A stretch of 64,000 bases of DNA, taken from NCBI RefSeq assembly GCF_900114285.1, contig NZ_FOSN01000009.1, forward strand, positions 113,199 through 177,198. The letters are read 5' to 3'. A program made the position numbers and the translations under genes. The stretch is from Methylocapsa palsarum (GTDB taxonomy: Bacteria > Pseudomonadota > Alphaproteobacteria > Rhizobiales > Beijerinckiaceae). The notes beneath the pieces were generated by a model. The model ran no database searches. It saw only the letters and a list, made by a program, of their open reading frames with translations, and was not told the origin of the DNA. Positions 28,807 to 36,699 of the stretch are shown piece by piece (position 1 is the first letter of the stretch; each line of letters starts with the position of its first letter).

Positions 28807-29582
28807 ATTGAGGCCTCGCCGGCGCCAGAGCCGCGCAAGGCGGCGGAGACCTTCTCGCAGCAGCGCGCGTAGGCGGCGCTCAACCGGAAGCGTTCGTCGC
28901 GTTCGACGCCGCCGGCGGGTTCGATCTCCGCGATAATCCGGCCGGGGTTCGCGCCCATCACCGCGATGCGGCTCGACAGGTAGACGCTTTCAAAGACAGA
29001 ATGCGTGACGAAGACGACCGTCGCTCCGAGTTCGGCCTGCAGCCGCAGGAGATCGTCGTTGAGGCGGGAGCGGGTCATCTCGTCGAGCGCGGCGAAGGGC
29101 TCGTCCATCAACAAAAGCAAGGGGCGCAGAACGAGCGCGCGGGCGATCGAGACCCGCATGCGCATGCCGCCGGACAATTCGCGCGGAAAGGCTTCGGCGG
29201 AACCCGAAAGCCCGACCAGCGCCAGCGCCTCGCGCACGGGCGTCTTTGCGCCGGCTCTGGTCTGGCCGCGCAGGCGCAGCGGCAGGTAAACATTGTCGAA
29301 GACGTTCGCCCAGGGCATCAGGGTCGGCTCCTGAAAGACGAATCCGACCGCGGCGCCGACATCGTCGAAGCCGCGCGAGATTGTTCCAGCTGAGGCCGTC
29401 TCGAGACCGGCGACGAGGCGCAGGACCGTCGATTTGCCGCAGCCGGAAGGGCCGAGCAAACTCACGAATTCGCCGGCGCGGACCTCGAGGTCGACGCCGG
29501 CAAGCGCCTCCCCTCCCGGAGCGAAGGTCTTGCCGACCCCGCGCAAGGAGACGAGGACCCGGGGCTTCACTTCCTGCAACAT
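28803..29582 (-). CDS. ABC transporter ATPase (SsuB/ThiZ type)
   Basis: A 259-residue nucleotide-binding subunit from the ATG at 29582. Walker A is GPSGCGKST, the Q-loop is FQEPTLMPW, the ABC signature is LSGGMRMRVSIARAL, Walker B is LLLMDEPFAALD and the H-loop is VFVTHSVFE. The start was chosen 25 bp after the binding-protein stop; upstream sequence in frame is the end of that gene read in another frame. Confidence 0.93.
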   Translation of the reverse strand: MLQEVKPRVLVSLRGVGKTFAPGGEALAGVDLEVRAGEFVSLLGPSGCGKSTVLRLVAGLETASAGTISRGFDDVGAAVGFVFQEPTLMPWANVFDNVYLPLRLRGQTRAGAKTPVREALALVGLSGSAEAFPRELSGGMRMRVSIARALVLRPLLLLMDEPFAALDEMTRSRLNDDLLRLQAELGATVVFVTHSVFESVYLSSRIAVMGANPGRIIAEIEPAGGVERDERFRLSAAYARCCEKVSAALRGSGAGEASI

Positions 29583-29607
29583 GGCGATGCGCCCCTGGCT
29601 TGAGGCC

Positions 29608-30639
29608 TCAGGGGCGGCCGAGATCGAGCCCCACGCCCTTGTTGACGAATTGCAGCGTATAGGCGCGCCGATAGTCAAGGTCCGGTTTGAAGAGCCCCGC
29701 CTGCGTCATCTTTTCGAAAAAGCTCTTCACGCGTTCATCCCTCATCGCGCCGATGCCGAGCGTCAGGGAATCGCCCGAGTCGACGATGCCGAATTCTTTC
29801 ATCTTCTCGCGCGAATAGGCGAGCTGGGCGTCGCCGATGTCGGGGTTGTCGCGCTTGATCAGCGCATTGGCGCCCGAATTGTCGCCATGGATATAATTGC
29901 GCCAGCCGATGATGGAGGCGTCGACGAAACGCTGAACGAGGCCGGGGTTCCTCTCGATCAAGGCCTGCGTCGTCTCGATGGTCGTCGAATAGGAATCATA
30001 GCCGTGGTCGGCGATCAGAAACACGTTCGGCCTGAAACCGCCCTGGCGCTCGATCTCGAACGGTTCGGACGTCGCGTAGCCTTGCTGGATCGCATGCGCG
30101 TCGGCGATGAAGGGCGCCGAATTGAACGTGTAGGGTTTGACGTTTTCCTCTTTAAAGCCATAGGCCGTCTTCAACCATTGGAAGACCGAGACGAAGGCGT
30201 CCTTGCCGATGAACGCGGTCGCCCCTGGCAGATCCTCGAGGCGGTCGAGTCCGGCGCCAGGGTGCGACATCAGGATGAACGGATCTTTCTGAAACATCGC
30301 CGCGACGGCGACGATGGGCACGTTCTCCTTCACCGCGTCGAAGGCCTGAATGAGATTGGCGCCGAGGTTGAAGTCGATTTTGCCGGTCGCGAGAAGCAGC
30401 TTGTTGTTGGCGTTGGGGCCGCCCTGCAGGATGGCGACGTCGAGCCCGTATTTCTTGTAGGTGCCGTCGGCCTTGGCCTGATAGAAGCCGCCATGTTCGG
30501 CCTCGGCGAGCCAGTTGGTGGCGAAGGTCACCTTGTCGAGGGCGAGCGCGGCGCTGGGGGCGAGAGCTGCGACGAGGGCGGCGATGGCCGTGGCGAGGGC
30601 GAAATGAGAAAAGTGCTTTTTCAATCCGGACACCTGCAC
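29608..30639 (-). CDS. NMT1/THI5-like ABC substrate-binding protein
   Basis: A 343-residue periplasmic protein with a signal peptide (about 1-34, ending SAALALD). The mature start KVTFATNWLAEAEHGGFYQAK is typical of NMT1/THI5-like proteins binding pyrimidine precursors of thiamine or similar aromatic compounds. The start is uncertain: GTG at 30639, GTG at 30633 or TTG a little later, none with a strong ribosome site. It is the first gene of the operon with ATPase and permease. I found no TPP riboswitch upstream, so regulation by thiamine is not supported. Confidence 0.88.
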   Translation of the reverse strand: MQVSGLKKHFSHFALATAIAALVAALAPSAALALDKVTFATNWLAEAEHGGFYQAKADGTYKKYGLDVAILQGGPNANNKLLLATGKIDFNLGANLIQAFDAVKENVPIVAVAAMFQKDPFILMSHPGAGLDRLEDLPGATAFIGKDAFVSVFQWLKTAYGFKEENVKPYTFNSAPFIADAHAIQQGYATSEPFEIERQGGFRPNVFLIADHGYDSYSTTIETTQALIERNPGLVQRFVDASIIGWRNYIHGDNSGANALIKRDNPDIGDAQLAYSREKMKEFGIVDSGDSLTLGIGAMRDERVKSFFEKMTQAGLFKPDLDYRRAYTLQFVNKGVGLDLGRP

Positions 30640-30654
30640 GCTCGTGTGTGACGC

Positions 30655-30676
30655 CAGAGGCGCCGCCTCTTTTTTT
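30655..30676 (+). terminator. Intrinsic-terminator-like hairpin facing the creatininase gene
   Basis: AGAGG-CGCCG-CCTCT is followed by seven T residues on the plus strand. It sits in the divergent space between the importer operon and the creatininase-family gene, so it could stop antisense transcripts from the importer side before they enter the amidohydrolase gene. Confidence 0.45.
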
Positions 30677-30831
30677 CACGTCGTCCGCCGCGCCGCAATG
30701 GCCCCTTCGCCGCGGGCCGCGAAAACCGGGAGGTTTTCGGAACAGGCGCCGCGGACTAACATGCGGGCTGGCGATATCGAGCCCGCAGCGTGATCTGCGC
30801 CCGCCAGCGGCTCCGCGACAAGGATGACCTG

Positions 30832-31650
30832 ATGCCAGCCACACGATTTTGGGCCGAGATGACCTGGACCGACATCCAGGAAGCCGACATGGCGAAAACC
30901 ATCGCCGTCCTGCCGCTCGCGGCGATCGAGCAGCATGGCCCGCATCTCCCGCTCGGCGTCGATGCGTTCATCATGGACGGCTATATCGCGAAGGTCGCCG
31001 CGCGTCTGCCGGACGGACTGCCGGTCCTGTTTCTCCCGGTCCAGACCTGCGGCTGCTCGGTCGAGCATTCCGATTTTCCCGGGACGCTCAGCATTTCCGC
31101 CTCGACGCTCATTTCCGCCTGGACGGAGCTTTGCGAATGCGTCTACCGGGCGGGCTGCCGCAAACTCGTCCTTTTGAACTCGCATGGCGGCAATTCGGCA
31201 ATCCTCAACATCCTCGCGCATGATCTGCGCGCGCGGCTCGGAATGCTCGTCGTGACGGCGTCGTGGAGCAGGTTCGGCGCGCCGGACGGGCTGTTTCCGG
31301 CCGGGGAACAGACGCACGGCGTCCACGCCGGGGAAATCGAAACCTCGCTCATGCTGGGCTTCAGGCCCGATCTCGTGCGCTTCGAGAAGGCCGAGGACTT
31401 CGTCCCGGCGAGCATCGCCATGGAAAGCGATTTCAACTGGCTCCGCCCGGGGCGCCCCACGGGCTTTGGCTGGATGGCGCAGGATCTTTCACATTCGGGC
31501 GCGATGGGCGACGCCCTCGCCGCGAGCGCGGAAAAGGGCGAGGCCTGCGCCGACTATGGCGCAACCGCTTTCGTTGAATTGCTACAGGACATTGAGGGAT
31601 TCGAGATCGAGGGCTTCGATTCAAGGCTCAAGGGCGGGCCTCCGTTTTAA
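30832..31650 (+). CDS. Creatininase-family amidohydrolase
   Basis: A 272-residue hydrolase. The ATG at 30832 is preceded by AAGGA; a GTG at 30790 is less likely. Metal-site signatures are IEQHGPHLPLGVD, LLNSHGGNSA and HGVHAGEIETS (Glu, His, Asp, His, Glu ligands). Relatives hydrolyse creatinine, cleave formamide groups in archaeal flavin biosynthesis (ArfB) or process mycofactocin peptide (MftE). It is divergent from the NMT1-type importer, which makes processing of the imported compound an attractive but unproven role. The stop TAA lies at the border of a repeat element. Confidence 0.85.
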   Translation: MPATRFWAEMTWTDIQEADMAKTIAVLPLAAIEQHGPHLPLGVDAFIMDGYIAKVAARLPDGLPVLFLPVQTCGCSVEHSDFPGTLSISASTLISAWTELCECVYRAGCRKLVLLNSHGGNSAILNILAHDLRARLGMLVVTASWSRFGAPDGLFPAGEQTHGVHAGEIETSLMLGFRPDLVRFEKAEDFVPASIAMESDFNWLRPGRPTGFGWMAQDLSHSGAMGDALAASAEKGEACADYGATAFVELLQDIEGFEIEGFDSRLKGGPPF

Positions 31651-31764
31651 AGCGTGTTCCGATCGCAGGGAATCATGCGATCGATCAGAAATCGCTCCGG
31701 GGTTGAAAGCTTGAGCATATCCTCGTCGATGGGATTGATTCATTCCCATCGGGAGATGCTCCAG
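31648..31764 (+). repeat. Double-hairpin repeat, copy 4 (diverged)
   Basis: Plus orientation, beginning TAAAGCGTGTTCCGATCG so that the TAA stop of the creatininase gene forms its left border. Both hairpins are recognisable but with more mismatches than other copies, and the right end reads GATGCTCCAG. Confidence 0.85.
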
Positions 31765-31790
31765 AGCCCGCCCCGCGCAGGCGGTCCTGC

Positions 31791-31837
31791 AAGCCTTCAG
31801 GCAAAGTCTTCAGGCGAAGTCTTCAAGTCTTCAGGCG
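31791..31837. repeat. 13-bp tandem repeats over a stop codon
   Basis: Copies of AAGTCTTCAGGCG start at 31791 (variant), 31804, 31817 (truncated) and 31825. The last copy contains the TGA stop of the minus-strand acetyltransferase gene, so the stop region has been multiplied downstream of the gene. Confidence 0.85.
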
Positions 31838-32310
31838 CGCAGCACCTTCTCAAGGCGCAACGCGCTGGCGCCGTCCTCGTAATAATCGTCGATGATTGCG
31901 AAGCGGCAATAGCCGCTTTGTTCGTAGAGCCGGATCGCCCTCGAATTGTCGGTCCGGACCTCGAGGCGCATGGTCATGGCGCCGCGCGCCTTCGCGGCCC
32001 GTTCGCTGGAATGCAGCAATTGGCGGCCTAACCCGCGCCCGTGAGCGGAAGGGTCGAGGGCGATGGAATAGAGCCGGCCGCGAAAGGAATTCTTGCGAAA
32101 CCCGATGAGACTGTAGCCCGCGATGCGCCCGCCGGAATCGAGCGCGAGGAGGATCGCCGTTTTCGCGGTGAGGAAATAACGCAGGCTGCGGCGCGACAGC
32201 CGGTCTCCGTCGAACACTTTGTTTTCGATCGCCTCGATGGCGTCAAGATCTTCAATCCGCGCCGGACGCACGGCGGCGGCTTGCGTCCCCGCGCCTAACT
32301 GGCGCGCCAA
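31831..32310 (-). CDS. GNAT N-acetyltransferase, RimI-like
   Basis: A 159-residue single GNAT domain. The acetyl-CoA loop is AHGRGLGRQLL (Q/RxxGxG/A) and the C-terminal NSRAIRLYEQSGY is typical of RimI-type protein N-acetyltransferases. Its start overlaps the end of the glucan gene by 16 bp on the same strand, so translation is probably coupled. Short tandem repeats cover its stop codon. The substrate cannot be assigned. Confidence 0.85.
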   Translation of the reverse strand: MARQLGAGTQAAAVRPARIEDLDAIEAIENKVFDGDRLSRRSLRYFLTAKTAILLALDSGGRIAGYSLIGFRKNSFRGRLYSIALDPSAHGRGLGRQLLHSSERAAKARGAMTMRLEVRTDNSRAIRLYEQSGYCRFAIIDDYYEDGASALRLEKVLRA

Positions 32311-33872
32311 GGGAAAGTCCAGGTCTCGGTCAGGGCGCGGGAGCCGGATCGCAGGAACGCGCGCAGATCTGTCGACTGACCGGGCTCAAGCTGAACGTCG
32401 ATGGCGGCGCGAAATCCCTTGGTGTGGGGATTAGGCACGATGAACGAGCGCACGATCTTGCCCTGGCTTGTCGAGGGGACGACCTCGACAAGCTGGGGAT
32501 CGGAAAAGTAGTAGCGAAGGTCGTCGCCGACGAAATCGATGATGAATCGCCGGGAGCCCGGATTTATGGGTTCGGGCGATCCGAGCGCGGCGGCGGTCGT
32601 CTGGTAGGTGTTCAGCGTGCGCCCGTTGGGGGAGAGCTTGGCCGGATTGAGGCTGGCGATGAGGCGATAGCCGTAATTGAAGGGTTTATTGGGCTCGGGC
32701 GAGTCCTTTGGCTGAAACGTCGCGACGATATTGTCGCTGGTCTCGTGCCCGGTCGGCAGTTCGACGAGATCGACGCGGCCTTCGCCCCAGTTCTCCCTCG
32801 GCTCGACGAAATAGCTTGGCCGCATTTCGTAGGCGAGATCGAGATCCTGGTAATGGTCGAAGTCGCGGTCGCGCTGCAGCAGGCCGAAGCCGCGGATGTC
32901 CTTGTCGAGGAAGCTCGAGACCTCCGGCTTCGGCGGATTGCGCAACGGCCGCCAGATCCACTCGCCGGTCCCCGAATGCATGAGGAGGCCGTCCGAATCG
33001 TGAAGTTCGGGCCGGAAGTCGCTGCTGAAACGGTGATCGTTTTCGCCGATGAAAAACATCGAGGTGAGCGGAGCGAGACCGAACTTGACGCCGGGCTTGC
33101 GGGGAAACAGCGTCACCGACGCTTCAATGGCGGTGTCGACGCCGGGATAGATGTCGAAGCGGAAGGCTCCGGTCGTCGAATCGCCGTCGAGCAGAGCGTA
33201 GACCGTGGCGCGGTCGGCGCCGCTCTCGGGCGTTTCGATCCAGAATTCGCGGAAAAACGGAAACTCCTCGGCTTCGGTCCCGGCGTTGACGGCGAGCGCC
33301 CGGGCCGACATCCCGTAGCGCTGGTCGCGGCCCAGCACGCGGAAATAACTTGCGCCAAGGAAGGCGATCACTTCATCGAAAACCTTGGGCGCGTTCAGGG
33401 GATAGTGCAGGCGGAATCCGGCGAAGCCGAGGTTCACCGGCAAGGGCTTGTCGAGCTTGGTGCGTCCGTAGTCGAAAAGATTCGCCGAATAGGGGATCGG
33501 CGTCGGAATGCCGTCGCGAATGGTGTTGATCGTCACTGGCCGGCGGTAGAGATGGCCAAGGTGAAACAACTGGAGTTGAAACGAGTCGCCGATCGGGAAC
33601 GCTTTGTCCGGACGAAACCGCAAATCGCGCCAGGCGTCGAAATCGAGTTTGTTCAAGGCGTCGGGAAGCGGCGGCGCGACCGGTTCGAAAGGCGCCGCCG
33701 CAAGGTCGCGCGCGCGCCGCACGACATCGTCGAATTCGAATTTGCCGGGAGGCGCCGGCGGCGGCGGGCTCCGGTTGGGCGCCGGGGCCGCCGACAAAGG
33801 CGACGCTCCGCTCACAAACGCGGTCGATGCGACAAGGCGCTGGACCAGCGCGCGGCGGCTAATTTCGGTCAT
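32295..33872 (-). CDS. opgG: Periplasmic glucan biosynthesis protein, MdoG/OpgG-OpgD family
   Basis: A 525-residue exported protein acting on osmoregulated periplasmic glucans. The start MTEISRRALVQRLVASTAF looks like a twin-arginine signal, a trait of the OpgD branch. The mature protein opens FEFDDVVRRARDLAAAPF and has the family's YFRVLGRDQRYGMSARALAVN, PLTSMFFIGEN and SDGLLMHSGTGEWIWRPL segments. An upstream in-frame extension is rejected because it is Pro/Arg-rich and breaks the signal. No opgH glucosyltransferase is next to it. Confidence 0.92.
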   Translation of the reverse strand: MTEISRRALVQRLVASTAFVSGASPLSAAPAPNRSPPPPAPPGKFEFDDVVRRARDLAAAPFEPVAPPLPDALNKLDFDAWRDLRFRPDKAFPIGDSFQLQLFHLGHLYRRPVTINTIRDGIPTPIPYSANLFDYGRTKLDKPLPVNLGFAGFRLHYPLNAPKVFDEVIAFLGASYFRVLGRDQRYGMSARALAVNAGTEAEEFPFFREFWIETPESGADRATVYALLDGDSTTGAFRFDIYPGVDTAIEASVTLFPRKPGVKFGLAPLTSMFFIGENDHRFSSDFRPELHDSDGLLMHSGTGEWIWRPLRNPPKPEVSSFLDKDIRGFGLLQRDRDFDHYQDLDLAYEMRPSYFVEPRENWGEGRVDLVELPTGHETSDNIVATFQPKDSPEPNKPFNYGYRLIASLNPAKLSPNGRTLNTYQTTAAALGSPEPINPGSRRFIIDFVGDDLRYYFSDPQLVEVVPSTSQGKIVRSFIVPNPHTKGFRAAIDVQLEPGQSTDLRAFLRSGSRALTETWTFPWRAS

Positions 33873-34314
33873 GAGCTGCTGAGCATGAGACGCGGAAGGA
33901 GGGGGTTGCCGTGGGGTGGGGCATTCAAGGTCCGGAGGCCGGTGGACGCCATTCGAAGGGGTGTGACCCGGCCGAGGGTTACTTACCTTTTCGCCGCGCG
34001 GCAAGGCGGCTCCGCCTTTTTGCATTGCATTATGGAAAAACAATGATTGATTTTCGGATAGGCGCGCCGGGATGGGCCGGGGGTGATGCAAAGATTCAAC
34101 ACCTTCGGCCGGACCAGCGGCCGGGGGGCTATTTTTTCAAAAAAACGCTTGTAATGCGCGAAGAATCGCATATCTCTCGCCTTGCCCAATTTCGCACGTG
34201 CCTGTGGTCGTGTGTCGGTTGGCGGGGATCCGGACAAGAGGCCGGTTAACCGCCGAATAAAAACCGGCAGCCGGAGGCGAACCGGCGAACCCCGCCAAAC
34301 GGGGGACGCGACTT
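33873..34314. other. Gene-free stretch upstream of the polyamine leader
   Basis: About 440 bp with no convincing gene. A GC-rich inverted repeat (about 34108-34128, GGCCGGACCAGCGGCCGG) followed by CTATTTTTTC resembles an intrinsic terminator on the plus strand, but no plus-strand gene precedes it. The rest probably holds divergent promoters for the glucan gene and the decarboxylase operon. Confidence 0.4.
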
Positions 34315-34655
34315 AAAGCAACGACGGACCGGGCTTTTTCGTCTCTGCCAGTCTCCAAAGCTGGCGTACCGAAGAGGCTAGTCTATCTTGCCGGGCGTGC
34401 GGAGCGGACTTTCCACTCCAAACGAAGGTTGTTCACGTCAGGGATGACGCTCGTGCGTCCTATCCCCGTCGAGAATGTCCAACGGCGCAGCATCAGACCG
34501 TTCGCGTCCTGCGGGACTTTGTCCCGTTGGAACGTGGTCGGTCGCGATTGGCGGGTCAACTGAAACGGTCGCGCATCCACAGCGCGAGCGGTCCTTCAGC
34601 ATCGCCTATCACCCCGAAGCTTTTTCGTTCCGGCGCGGTCAAACGCGCCCTTCGA
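34315..34655 (+). ncRNA. Candidate speF leader RNA upstream of ornithine decarboxylase
   Basis: About 340 bp before the decarboxylase is rich in helices: GCCAG/CTGGC (34347-34365), GGAT-GACGC/GCGTC-ATCC (about 34442-34464), CCAACGG/CCGTTGG (34479-34530), CTGAA/TTCAG enclosing CGCGC/GCGCG (34560-34599), and GGCGCG/CGCGCC (about 34632-34649) just before the ribosome site. The 34524-34525 bases are shared by two mutually exclusive stems, CCAACGG/CCGTTGG and GGGAC/GTCCC, as in a switching leader. Position and size agree with the alphaproteobacterial speF motif known upstream of such decarboxylases. Assignment is from context and folding by eye. Confidence 0.65.
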
Positions 34656-34667
34656 AGGGATGCCGCG

Positions 34668-35798
34668 ATGACCGATCGTATCCTGGAGTTTCTCCGCAAT
34701 CGCCGTGAAGACGGCCCCTGCCTCGTGCTCGACCTTGACGTCGTGCGCGAAAATTACATGTCCTTCTCCCGGGCGATGCCGGACACGCGCGTATTCTACG
34801 CGGTCAAGGCGAATCCCGATCCGAACGTGCTGGAGCTGCTGGCCGGCCTCGGCTCGTGCTTCGACACGGCGTCCGTCGTCGAGATCGAGCAAGTCCTGGC
34901 GAGCGGCGCGAGCGCGGACCGCATCAGCTTCGGCAACACGATCAAGAAGGAGCGCGACATTTTGCGCGCCTATCAGCTTGGCGTGCGCCTGTTTGCCGTG
35001 GATTGCGAAGCCGAGGTCGAGAAGATCGCCCGGGCCGCTCCCGGCTCCAGGGTGTTCTGCCGTCTGCTTTGCGACGGCGCCGGCGCCGAATGGCCGCTGT
35101 CGCGCAAATTCGGCTGCGATCCCGAAATGGCGCCGCGGGTTCTCGAACACGCCCACCGGCTTGGACTGACCGCTTTCGGGCTGTCGTTTCATGTCGGATC
35201 GCAACAGCGCAATCCGGGCATGTGGGACGGCGCCCTGAAGACGGCGGCGACGATTTTCCGCGACCTCGCAGAGCGTGGAATCGTGTTGCAGATGGTCAAT
35301 CTCGGGGGCGGGTTCCCGACGCGCTATTTGAAGAACGTTCCGGCCGTGAAAGCCTATGCGCAGTCGATCACGCGTTCCCTTCATAAGCACTTCGGCAACC
35401 AGATTCCCGAAACGATCATCGAACCGGGCCGCGGCATGGTCGGCAACGCCGGCGTCATCGAGGCCGAAGTTGTTTTGATCTCGAAGAAGGCCGACGCCGA
35501 CAAGGTGAAATGGGTCTATCTGGACATCGGCAAGTTCAATGGCCTCGCCGAGACGATGGACGAGATGATCCGCTATCCGATCAGGACCGCCTTCGACGGC
35601 GATTCGACGGAGCCTTGCGTTCTGGCCGGCCCGAGCTGCGACAGCGTCGACGTCCTCTACGAGAAGGAGCCTTACTTCCTTCCCGTGAGTCTCGAGATCG
35701 GTTCGAAAGTGCTGATCGAGGGAACCGGCGCCTACACGACGACCTATTCGTCGGTCGGATTCAACGGCTTCCCGCCGCTCAAATCCTACGTGATCTGA
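34668..35798 (+). CDS. Ornithine decarboxylase, type III fold (alanine-racemase type)
   Basis: A 376-residue PLP enzyme making putrescine from ornithine (possibly lysine as well). The ATG at 34668 has AAGGGA nine bases before it. The PLP lysine is in FYAVKANPDP; GGGFPTRY and EPGRGMVGNAG bind the phosphate; the catalytic cysteine is in GPSCDSVD. It is the first gene of an operon-like run with an acetyltransferase and homospermidine synthase, and it has a long structured leader that probably controls it in response to polyamines. Confidence 0.93.
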   Translation: MTDRILEFLRNRREDGPCLVLDLDVVRENYMSFSRAMPDTRVFYAVKANPDPNVLELLAGLGSCFDTASVVEIEQVLASGASADRISFGNTIKKERDILRAYQLGVRLFAVDCEAEVEKIARAAPGSRVFCRLLCDGAGAEWPLSRKFGCDPEMAPRVLEHAHRLGLTAFGLSFHVGSQQRNPGMWDGALKTAATIFRDLAERGIVLQMVNLGGGFPTRYLKNVPAVKAYAQSITRSLHKHFGNQIPETIIEPGRGMVGNAGVIEAEVVLISKKADADKVKWVYLDIGKFNGLAETMDEMIRYPIRTAFDGDSTEPCVLAGPSCDSVDVLYEKEPYFLPVSLEIGSKVLIEGTGAYTTTYSSVGFNGFPPLKSYVI

Positions 35799-35953
35799 GC
35801 CGCGCGGCCCGGAATCCGCGGCCGGAGGGCGCATCCCTCCGGCAATGCCCCTTCCCTGATTGTCCCGGCCGGCGGGCGAAGCTCGTTCATTCGAGCCTTC
35901 GCTTGGTGCGAGGGTCGTCGCGCATCCCGGCGTCGCTCCCGTTGGAGGCTCAG

Positions 35954-36541
35954 ATGACCTTGACTTTGAACAACGGCGCAAACGGCGCCGCCGTTTTCGG
36001 CGGACGGTTCGGCGAGCGCGCCATCGAGATTTTGGACGAGGCGCCCTCCGACGTCTTCGCGCGCGAGGCCCTGCTCGACGCGGCCTTTGGCGCGTCCCGC
36101 TTCAGGAAGACCGCGGAACGCCTGCGGCGCGGACGCTTGCCCGCGCGGGGTCTTGCTTTTGCGGCGAAGGACGCGGGCGCGCTCGTCGGAACCGTGCGGC
36201 TTTGGTCGATCGAGGCGGGCGATGTCCCCGCCTTGCTTTTGGGGCCGATCGCCGTGGCGCAGACGCATCGCTCGCGCGGAATTGGCCGCAGGCTGATGGC
36301 GGAAAGCCTGTTTCACGCCTGTGTCGGCGGACATTCCGCGGTTCTGCTCGTCGGCGACGCGCCCTATTACGAGGCGTTTGGATTTTCGCGGCGTCATACG
36401 TTACAGCTGTCGCTTCCCGGCCCGGTGGACGAGGCGCGCTTCCTCGGGCTCGAACTCAGATCCGGCTCGCTGGCGCAAGCGAAAGGTCTGGTGCGTCCGA
36501 CCGGCGCGATCGACCTCAACGAATTCCGCCGCGCGGCCTGA
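35954..36541 (+). CDS. GNAT N-acetyltransferase in the polyamine cluster
   Basis: A 195-residue protein with a GNAT core. The ATG at 35954 has GGAGG seven bases upstream. The acetyl-CoA loop is THRSRGIGRRLM, followed by VLLVGDAPYYEAFGF, typical of YhbS-like acetyltransferases. Its place between the decarboxylase and homospermidine synthase is shared with other Rhizobiales, so polyamine acetylation is possible but not shown. A frame extending upstream to 35510 overlaps the decarboxylase and is not used. Confidence 0.87.
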   Translation: MTLTLNNGANGAAVFGGRFGERAIEILDEAPSDVFAREALLDAAFGASRFRKTAERLRRGRLPARGLAFAAKDAGALVGTVRLWSIEAGDVPALLLGPIAVAQTHRSRGIGRRLMAESLFHACVGGHSAVLLVGDAPYYEAFGFSRRHTLQLSLPGPVDEARFLGLELRSGSLAQAKGLVRPTGAIDLNEFRRAA

Positions 36542-36699
36542 ACCGGCGTCACGGGATGAGCGCGCGGCCTTGCGCCGCCGCTGTCATAAAACCTGCGTCA
36601 TTTGCTGGCGTGCTGCCCTTCGCCGGGTCTCCTTTATGAGCGCGGCGGTCTTTTCGCGCCGCCCGCGGCGCCAAGCGTTTATGTTTCGGAGGTGAATGA

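Noticed and set aside
30640..30831. Possible TPP riboswitch upstream of the NMT1-type importer
   Set aside because: I looked for the conserved CUGAGA and ACCC-type core on both strands and did not see it.
34103..34140. Terminator-like GC hairpin with a T-run
   Set aside because: No plus-strand gene ends nearby, and the symmetry is imperfect, so it is only mentioned under the intergenic region.
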